Source: JBNJEA01 sp051745395
Lineage (GTDB): Bacteria > Desulfobacterota > Desulfobacteria > Desulfobacterales > Desulfosalsimonadaceae
Assembly: GCA_051745395.1 (NCBI GenBank)
Contig: JBNJEA010000107.1
Location: forward strand, 1-10,284
Direction of reading: 5' to 3'
Length of the DNA: 10,284 nt
Shown here piece by piece: positions 5,584-10,284 of this stretch (within the stretch, counting starts at the first letter, position 1; every line of letters starts with the position of its first letter). The notes beneath the pieces were generated by a model, which saw nothing but the letters and a program-made list of their open reading frames with translations, did no database searches and was not told where the DNA came from. Both the position numbers and the translations under genes were made by a program.

Positions 5584-8103
5584 ATGATGCAATCGGAAAA
5601 CCCAGTCAAGCCGCTGCACTACCGTATCGAAATCGAACCGGACATGAACGAATACCGGTTTGCCGGCACTCTGGAACTGACCTTGTCGGCCGCAGAACCG
5701 GTCGGGAAAGTACAGCTCAACATGCTGGATCTCGCCATCGCCCACTGCCGGTTTTTCCGTCCCGACGACACGTGGGTGACCTGCCGGTTTGCCGTCAACC
5801 CCCAGGACGAAACCATTGATATTGATCTTCCGGAGCAAGTAAGCGGCGAATTCGTTTTGCAAATCGAATATTACGGCCGGATCAACAACGCCATGGCCGG
5901 TTTTTACCGAAGCCGCTACACCCACGGCGGCAAAACCTATCCCATCGCCGTGACCCAGTTCCAGGAAAGCGATGCCCGCCGGGCGTTTCCGTGCATGGAT
6001 CACCCGGTCTACAAGGCCGCATTCGAACTGAGCTTTATCGTCGATCCCCGATGGACGGTGATCGCCAACACGCTGCCGGCCTCGGAAACCGAAACCCGGA
6101 GCGGTAAAAAGCGGGTTGCGTTTCAAAAGACCCCGGTCATGTCCACCTATCTCCTGTTTTTCGGCGTCGGCGATTTCCACTTTATCATCGACGACTTAGA
6201 CCGACGGGTCCGGGCGGCCGTTTTGCCGGGCATGGAAAGCACCACCCGGTACGGGCTTGCCTTTGCCCGAAAGGCGCTGCACTTCTGCGAACACTATTAC
6301 GGCATTCACTACCCCCTGCCCAAGCTGGACTTGATCGCGGTGCCCGATTTCGCCTTCGGCGCCATGGAAAACTGGGGCGCGATTACCTTCCGGGAAAACC
6401 TGATTCTTTTTGACCCGGAGACCACCGACATCGACGGCGAAGAACGCATCTGCGAGGTCATCGCCCACGAAATCGCCCACCAGTGGTTCGGCAACCTGGT
6501 GACCCCGTCGGACTGGAAATACCTGTGGCTAAATGAAAGCTTTGCCACCTATTTCGGCTACGGGGTTGTCGATGCCCACCATCGCGACTGGCAGGTCTGG
6601 GACACGTTTCTGGACTCTCAGACCGAACCGGCCCGTGTCCGCGACGGCCTGTCCGACACCACCCCCATCGAGATCCCGGGCGGCAGCCACGTGGTGATCA
6701 ACGTCAGCACCGCGCCGATTATCTACAGCAAGGGCGGCAGCATCCTGCGCCAGATCGAGGGCTTTATCGGCACCGAAGCCTTTCAGCGCGGCTTGAACCA
6801 ATACCTAAACACCCATGCCTACGCCTGCGCCGACAGCCCGCACCTGTGGGATGCCCTGGAGGCCGCTTCCGGCAAGCCGGTCTCGGAGATCATGAAGCGC
6901 TGGGTGGAGCAGGCCGGGCATCCGCTGATTACGGTCAATCGCGACGGCAAACACCTGACGCTTTCCCAGCAGCGTTTCAGCTATCTGCCGGCAGACGATG
7001 AGACCCGCTGGCCCGTTCCATTGGTTATTCGGGTCTGGGACGACAACGGCAACAGCCGGGTGATCGCCGAAAATTTCGACGGCGGGCAGATGAGCCTGGA
7101 ACTGGATGCCGATGTGGCCGCCTACAAGGTCAACGACGCGGAAGTCGGGTTCTACAGGGTCGCCTACGACGACACGGAAAATTTCGACACCCTTTGTGCC
7201 ATGATCGGCCGAAAGCAACTGTCGCCCATCGACCGCTGGGGCATACAAAACGACCGCTACGCCCTGCTCAAAAGCGGCCGGATTGCCCTTGAGGCGTATT
7301 TAAATGATTTGTCCCCTTACGCCGACGAAGACCATCCCCTGCCGTTGTCCGGCATCATCGGCAACCTGTTCCAACTCTACCTGGTCATCGGTGATACCGT
7401 CCGCCCGCGCATCAAGACGGCCATCACCGATATAGTGAAAAAACAACTGGACCGGATCGGGTATACGCCGGCAGCCGGTGAATCCCATGCTGTCGCCCGC
7501 CTGCGCAACAACATGCTCGGTCATGCAGCCCTGTTTGAAGTCCCCGGCCCGGCCGAAGCCGCAGAACAAGAGTTTAAGCGGCTGTCGGACGGCCAAAGCG
7601 TGGGTGTCAATATTTTGCGGGCTGTCATGCAGGCCGGCGCCTTTGCCGGAGACGACAAGAGCTTTGACTGGTTTATCGACCGTTTCGAAACATCGCCAAG
7701 CGAGCACGAGCGGCTCAACATCCTGCGGGCCATCGGCTGTTTTCGGCAGCCCCACTTGATTGAACGGGCCCAGTCCATGATCCTGGAATCGGTGCCCCAG
7801 CGCAACATGTTTCTGCCGGTGGCCGCCCTGGTGGCCAATCCCCATGCCACCGACCGGATGTGGGACTGGTTTGTCGCCAATATTGAGGCTTTAAAGCAAA
7901 TCCATCCGATTATCTTTGAACGCATCGTGGCCGCCATTGTCCCCGTGTGCGCCCTGGACGTCTCTAATATGGACCGGCCAGATGCGGTCGAGACCTATTT
8001 CGAGGACTTCGGCAAGCAGACCGACCTGGCGGCCGCCGCCATCCGGATGAGCCTGGAAAAGCGCCACATTTACCGCCGACTGCGCAGCCGGGAAGGGAAT
8101 TAA
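5584..8103 (+). CDS. M1-family zinc aminopeptidase (APN/tricorn-factor type)
   Basis: The 839-aa metallopeptidase has the full M1 set: exopeptidase motif GAMEN (259-263), zinc motif HEIAH (295-299) with the third ligand E318 in 'WLNESFATYF', and the catalytic Tyr in 'IIYSKG' (Y381). Order: N-terminal beta domain (about 5-210), thermolysin-like catalytic domain (210-460), small beta domain (about 480-560, with 'WPVPLVIRVW'), and a long helical ERAP1_C-type domain to the end. It removes N-terminal residues from peptides, probably in the cytoplasm, as no signal peptide is seen. 'FPCMDHP' (135-141) has His where most bacterial/eukaryotic members have Glu ('DEP'); from memory the archaeal tricorn-interacting factor F3 also has DHP. 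Starts at 5584 and 5587 are both possible: AAAAGG (5574-5579) is 4 or 7 nt away. A longer in-frame start at 5494 adds 30 unconserved residues without a binding site. The DapF-like gene follows after 4 nt, so co-translation is likely. Confidence 0.93.
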   Translation: MMQSENPVKPLHYRIEIEPDMNEYRFAGTLELTLSAAEPVGKVQLNMLDLAIAHCRFFRPDDTWVTCRFAVNPQDETIDIDLPEQVSGEFVLQIEYYGRINNAMAGFYRSRYTHGGKTYPIAVTQFQESDARRAFPCMDHPVYKAAFELSFIVDPRWTVIANTLPASETETRSGKKRVAFQKTPVMSTYLLFFGVGDFHFIIDDLDRRVRAAVLPGMESTTRYGLAFARKALHFCEHYYGIHYPLPKLDLIAVPDFAFGAMENWGAITFRENLILFDPETTDIDGEERICEVIAHEIAHQWFGNLVTPSDWKYLWLNESFATYFGYGVVDAHHRDWQVWDTFLDSQTEPARVRDGLSDTTPIEIPGGSHVVINVSTAPIIYSKGGSILRQIEGFIGTEAFQRGLNQYLNTHAYACADSPHLWDALEAASGKPVSEIMKRWVEQAGHPLITVNRDGKHLTLSQQRFSYLPADDETRWPVPLVIRVWDDNGNSRVIAENFDGGQMSLELDADVAAYKVNDAEVGFYRVAYDDTENFDTLCAMIGRKQLSPIDRWGIQNDRYALLKSGRIALEAYLNDLSPYADEDHPLPLSGIIGNLFQLYLVIGDTVRPRIKTAITDIVKKQLDRIGYTPAAGESHAVARLRNNMLGHAALFEVPGPAEAAEQEFKRLSDGQSVGVNILRAVMQAGAFAGDDKSFDWFIDRFETSPSEHERLNILRAIGCFRQPHLIERAQSMILESVPQRNMFLPVAALVANPHATDRMWDWFVANIEALKQIHPIIFERIVAAIVPVCALDVSNMDRPDAVETYFEDFGKQTDLAAAAIRMSLEKRHIYRRLRSREGN

Positions 8104-8107
8104 TCCC

Positions 8108-8962
8108 ATGCATTTTCACAAGTACCACGGTCTCGGCAACGACTACATCGTCATTGATCCGGCCGACGCTGGAGACGCGTTACCCCCGGATGCCATCCGC
8201 CGCATCTGCGAGCGCCACTACGGCATAGGTTCCGACGGCATCCTGTTCGGGCCGCAACCCACCGGCGAAAATAACTTCGGCGTCCGTATTTATAACCCCG
8301 ACGGCAGCGAGGCGGAAAAAAGCGGCAACGGCCTGCGCATATTTGCCCGCTACCTGACAGACCGGCAATTTGTAGGAAACGACCGGCCCTTTGTCATCGC
8401 CACCATTGGCGGCGATGTATCGGCGCAGGTCACGGACGGCAGCCGTACGGTTTCCGTGGAAATGGGCCGGGTGCGTTTTTTAAGCCACGACATCCCGATG
8501 ACCGGACCGGCACGCGAAGTCATCAACGAAACCATGACCGCCGCGGACACCGCACTGACCTTCTGCGCGGCCAACATCGGCAACCCGCACTGCGTCATCG
8601 TCGAAGACGCCATCTCAGCCGAAAAAACCCGCGCGCTCGGCCCGTACATCGAAAATCATCCCGATTTTCCCAATCGCACCAATGTCCAGTTCGTCCGGAT
8701 CATCGACGAACACAACATCCAGGTCGAAATCTGGGAACGTGGCGCCGGCTACACCCTGGCCTCGGGCAGCAGTGCTTCGGCATCCGCGGCAGTGGCCCGC
8801 CGCCTGGGCCTTTGCAGCGACAACGTCACCGTGCACATGCCCGGCGGCACGCTGGCCATCACCCTTTCAGCCGATTACGACATCACCCTGACCGGCCCGG
8901 TGACGCGCGTGGCCGAAGGCGAGTTGAACGAAGAGGTGTTTACCCAGCCGTGGCGTGCGTAA
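8108..8962 (+). CDS. Diaminopimelate-epimerase-like protein with both catalytic Cys replaced by Ser
   Basis: The 284-aa length and overall motif order are those of DapF, which interconverts LL- and meso-diaminopimelate for lysine and peptidoglycan. Conserved features include 'KYHGLGNDY' (N11), 'YGIGSDGIL' (38-46), 'NPDGSEAE' (63-70), 'GNPHCV' (158-163), 'RTNVQF' (190-195) and 'WERGAG' (209-214). However, the two acid/base cysteines (C73 and C217 in E. coli DapF) are Ser72 in 'KSGNG' (codon AGC, 8321-8323) and Ser219 in 'ASGSS' (codon TCG, 8762-8764). The usual 'GET-ACGTG' reads 'GYTLASGSS'. The frame is intact. I recall other database proteins named DapF with the same Ser/Ser pattern, so this is probably a distinct subfamily; its reaction is unknown to me. 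AAGGGA (8093-8098) lies 9 nt before the ATG. It is coupled to the aminopeptidase gene. Fold sure; DapF activity doubtful. Confidence 0.85.
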   Translation: MHFHKYHGLGNDYIVIDPADAGDALPPDAIRRICERHYGIGSDGILFGPQPTGENNFGVRIYNPDGSEAEKSGNGLRIFARYLTDRQFVGNDRPFVIATIGGDVSAQVTDGSRTVSVEMGRVRFLSHDIPMTGPAREVINETMTAADTALTFCAANIGNPHCVIVEDAISAEKTRALGPYIENHPDFPNRTNVQFVRIIDEHNIQVEIWERGAGYTLASGSSASASAAVARRLGLCSDNVTVHMPGGTLAITLSADYDITLTGPVTRVAEGELNEEVFTQPWRA

Positions 8963-9055
8963 AAGCGATGAAGCACTTGCGCCTTGCGTAAGGGAATTGG
9001 ATATATAAACCGGATAACCAGATTTAAAAAAAAGGCGAATTACTGACGATTGCAG

Positions 9056-9170
9056 CTGGCCGGGGCTGCGGAAAAGAAGTTTTCTCGCTCAAAAGTCTTT
9101 TGCCGGGCCGGGCCCTTGCGGCAAAATGCCTTAATTTCGCTCGAAAACCTCTTTTCCACAACCCCGCCAG
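9056..9170. repeat. 115-bp imperfect palindrome
   Basis: The left arm 9056-9104 and right arm 9120-9170 are reverse complements over most of their length. Matched blocks include CTGGC/GCCAG at the ends, GGAAAAGAAGTTTTC against GAAAACCTCTTTTCC, and TTTTGCC/GGCAAAA near the middle, with a GC-rich centre GGGCCGGGCCC (9105-9115). It lies 94 nt after the DapF-like stop codon and could form a long hairpin that ends its transcript, although no terminal U-run follows. Confidence 0.6.
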
Positions 9171-9256
9171 GGTGACGCTATACATTCTCCAACTACAAAT
9201 CAGGGCAGTATTTTTTCAAAGGCCGTGGTTAGAAAGCTAAGAGCCGGGACAGCCGA

Positions 9257-9438
9257 GGCCGGTAGATGTGGGTTGTCCGAACGAACATTGAGACGTGTTT
9301 TGAAATGCTTCTTGATGAAGCGGCGCCATAGCACCGCCGACTGTTTGAGCGAAGCGAGTTTCGGCGGTGCGGCGCCGCGAATCATAGAAGCATCAAAACA
9401 GATCTCAGTGAGTGAGGATGACCCGCATCTACCAGGCC
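9257..9438. repeat. 182-bp multi-step palindrome with perfect 10-bp inner stem
   Basis: The inner stem GCACCGCCGA (9331-9340) and TCGGCGGTGC (9361-9370) is exact around a 20-nt loop containing 'TGAGCGAAGCGAG'. Next out, GCGGCGCC (9320-9327) pairs with GGCGCCGC (9371-9378). Then 'TGTTTTGAAATGCTTCT' pairs with 'AGAAGCATCAAAACA' apart from a 2-nt bulge. The outer blocks, GGCC-GGTAGATG (9257-9268) and CATCTACCAGGCC (about 9426-9438), pair with one bulge. Translation of both strands gives shared peptide fragments, as expected of a palindrome. Confidence 0.7.
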
Positions 9439-9440
9439 GG

Positions 9441-9712
9441 TTAATGTTGCTGGCAAAGTAAAAAGTCCAATATCTGAGTCCCCGATGCTCGGGATCTTCG
9501 ATGCGCTGTTTCCCTCGGAATTTCACGTACGACCAAGTACGCTGCATTCCTCGGGATACAGCGGCGCCTTGTTGAAGCGGAACGGAAATCCCGAATCTCG
9601 GGGTCGGAGCGAAGTGGAGATCCCGCTTCTCGGGGATCTTGAACTTTTTACTTTGCCAGCTAAAACCGACTTTACGAGTTCATTAATGTTGCTTGAAAAT
9701 AAAAAACTTCAA
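9441..9712 (+). repeat. Degenerate direct repeat flanking the 9449-9660 element
   Basis: Bases 9441-9470 and 9683-9712 match at 24 of 30 positions in the same orientation; both begin TTAATGTTGCT and end in CAA. The first copy overlaps the left inverted terminal repeat of the 9449-9660 element. It may be a duplication left by insertion or recombination of the element, or a second decayed copy of its end. At 30 bp it is long for a target-site duplication, so the origin is open. Confidence 0.5.
9449..9660. repeat. 212-bp element with 26-bp inverted terminal repeats
   Basis: The ends 9449-9474 and 9635-9660 are inverted repeats matching at 24 of 26 positions (starting GCTGGCAAAGTAAAAAGT, inward). 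Inside is a 60-nt hairpin: 9504-9530 against 9537-9563, 20 of 27 positions paired with a 6-nt loop. Three small look-alike hairpins of the form CCCG(A)-nnn-(T)CGGG also occur, at 9481-9493, 9590-9602 and about 9622-9634. There is no transposase or credible gene. The layout fits a small non-autonomous mobile element or a dispersed structured repeat. Confidence 0.65.
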
Positions 9713-9723
9713 TAAGGCCCCTC

Positions 9724-10284
9724 ATGTCAAAAGAATTCTTCCAGGTTACCTCCATTGAGAAGGTCCACGAATATATAGCATCATTCTCAAAGGTAGACAC
9801 CGAAACGGTGCCGCTGACGGACGCCACCGGGCGCATCCTTGCCGAAACCGTCACCTCGGACATGGACCTGCCCGGTTTCGCCCGCTCCACCATGGACGGC
9901 TACGCGGTCCGGGCCGCCGATACCTTCGGGGCCTCGGAGGCCAACCCGGCGTATTTTGATATCCGCGGCACCATCGCCATGGGCGAGACGGCAGACCAAA
10001 CCGTGGCCGTCGGCACGGCCGTGCGGATTGCTACCGGCGGAATGCTGCCGTCGGGCGCCGACGGCGTGGTCATGATCGAACACGCCACCGAAATCGATAG
10101 CGACACGCTCGAGGTCTACACCCGGATCGCCCCGGGGGCCCACGTCATCGAAAAAGACGAAGACCTCCAGGCCGACCGGACGGTCATTGAAGCCGGCACT
10201 CTCATCCGGCCCCAGGAAGCCGGGCTGCTGGCCGCAGTGGGCCGAACCGCGGTCCGGGTCTACAAAAAACCGGTAGTCGGCATC
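9724..10284 (+). CDS. moeA: MoeA molybdopterin molybdenumtransferase, N-terminal part (cut by window edge)
   Basis: 187 codons are visible with no stop before the window edge; the family usually has about 400 residues. The MoeA hallmark 'PGFARSTMDGYAV' is at residues 50-62, 'RIATGGMLPSGADGVVMIE' at 101-119, and 'GLLAAVG' at 167-173. MoeA inserts molybdate into adenylylated molybdopterin, the last common step of molybdenum cofactor synthesis, in the cytoplasm; in sulfate reducers a tungsten role is also possible. The stretch 'EKDEDLQAD' stands where many members have 'GEDI', a mild variation. The ATG at 9724 is preceded by AAGG 7 nt upstream ('ataaggcccctc'). The gene starts just after the palindrome-rich gap, so any promoter lies within or next to the repeats; a weak TTTACG (9671-9676)/GAAAAT (9695-9700) pair was the only candidate. 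No other Moco gene is in the window. Confidence 0.93.
   Translation, partial: MSKEFFQVTSIEKVHEYIASFSKVDTETVPLTDATGRILAETVTSDMDLPGFARSTMDGYAVRAADTFGASEANPAYFDIRGTIAMGETADQTVAVGTAVRIATGGMLPSGADGVVMIEHATEIDSDTLEVYTRIAPGAHVIEKDEDLQADRTVIEAGTLIRPQEAGLLAAVGRTAVRVYKKPVVGI

Larger units (their letters stand above)
8963..9723. other. 761-bp non-coding gap made largely of palindromic repeats
   Basis: Three large imperfect palindromes (9056-9170, 9257-9438, 9449-9660) fill most of this stretch; a degenerate direct repeat joins the last to 9683-9712. Bases 8963-9055 hold a weak hairpin, CTTGCG-ccttg-CGTAAG (8976-8992), and an A-run near 9026-9033, but no convincing terminator for the DapF-like gene. Open frames cross the palindromes on both strands (9225-9461 and 9485-9715 rightward, 9547-9200 leftward) and are judged repeat-derived: they share peptide bits with their own antisense, and have no ribosome binding site or known domain. 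Confidence 0.7.

Noticed and set aside
5299..6180. Long leftward open frame of 293 codons opposite the aminopeptidase start.
   Set aside because: It is antisense to a clear M1 peptidase and follows from GC-rich codon use. Its translation has no family resemblance.
9200..9547. Leftward 115-codon frame (and rightward 9225-9461, 9485-9715) as small proteins.
   Set aside because: They run through palindromes, share peptide pieces with their own antisense strand, and lack ribosome binding sites. They are better explained as repeat-derived frames.
1..10284. CRISPR arrays, tRNA or rRNA genes, and transposase or integrase genes.
   Set aside because: No regularly spaced direct repeats, no tRNA-like cloverleaf with CCA-side features, and no recognisable mobile-element protein were found on reading both strands.

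Overview
The window reads as a chromosomal segment of a GC-rich anaerobic bacterium, most likely a sulfate reducer of the Desulfobacterales (former Deltaproteobacteria). This is inferred from the gene mix (RseC-like protein, AmmeMemoRadiSam-type radical SAM enzyme, short KamA-like enzyme, MoeA with an 'FFQVTS' N-terminus), strong GC-rich codon use, and gaps filled with long hairpin repeats. No rRNA, tRNA, CRISPR array, transposase or phage gene was recognised.

Layout. 1-478 is non-coding: a short dispersed-type inverted repeat, then a 248-bp imperfect palindrome whose right end doubles as a probable terminator for the leftward gene at 479-1537, a divergent GalT-like nucleotidyltransferase. 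A divergent intergenic space with a good sigma-70-type promoter leads into an rseC-like membrane gene (1769-2263). This ends 5 bp from the end of a convergent leftward cluster that runs, in transcription order, class I methyltransferase (5289-4498), AmmeMemoRadiSam-type radical SAM enzyme (4407-3391), and lysine 2,3-aminomutase-like radical SAM enzyme (3324-2269).

From a 294-bp divergent region, which carries a 22-bp near-perfect palindrome close to the methyltransferase start, the rightward pair begins: an M1 zinc aminopeptidase of the tricorn-factor/APN type (5584-8103) and, 4 bp later, a diaminopimelate-epimerase-like gene (8108-8962). The latter keeps the DapF fold motifs but has serine at both catalytic cysteine positions. 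A 761-bp non-coding stretch follows, containing three successive large imperfect palindromes (9056-9170, 9257-9438, 9449-9660). The window closes with the 5' part of a moeA gene (9724 to the edge).

How the genes fit together. The methyltransferase/radical SAM/KamA trio looks like one S-adenosylmethionine-centred unit, but no substrate gene such as efp, memo or AMMECR1 is present. The aminopeptidase and DapF-like protein look co-translated, which suggests a peptide or amino-acid task rather than textbook lysine/peptidoglycan synthesis. The two strongest leads are the double Cys-to-Ser DapF-like protein paired with a peptidase, and the dense long palindromes in both large gaps.
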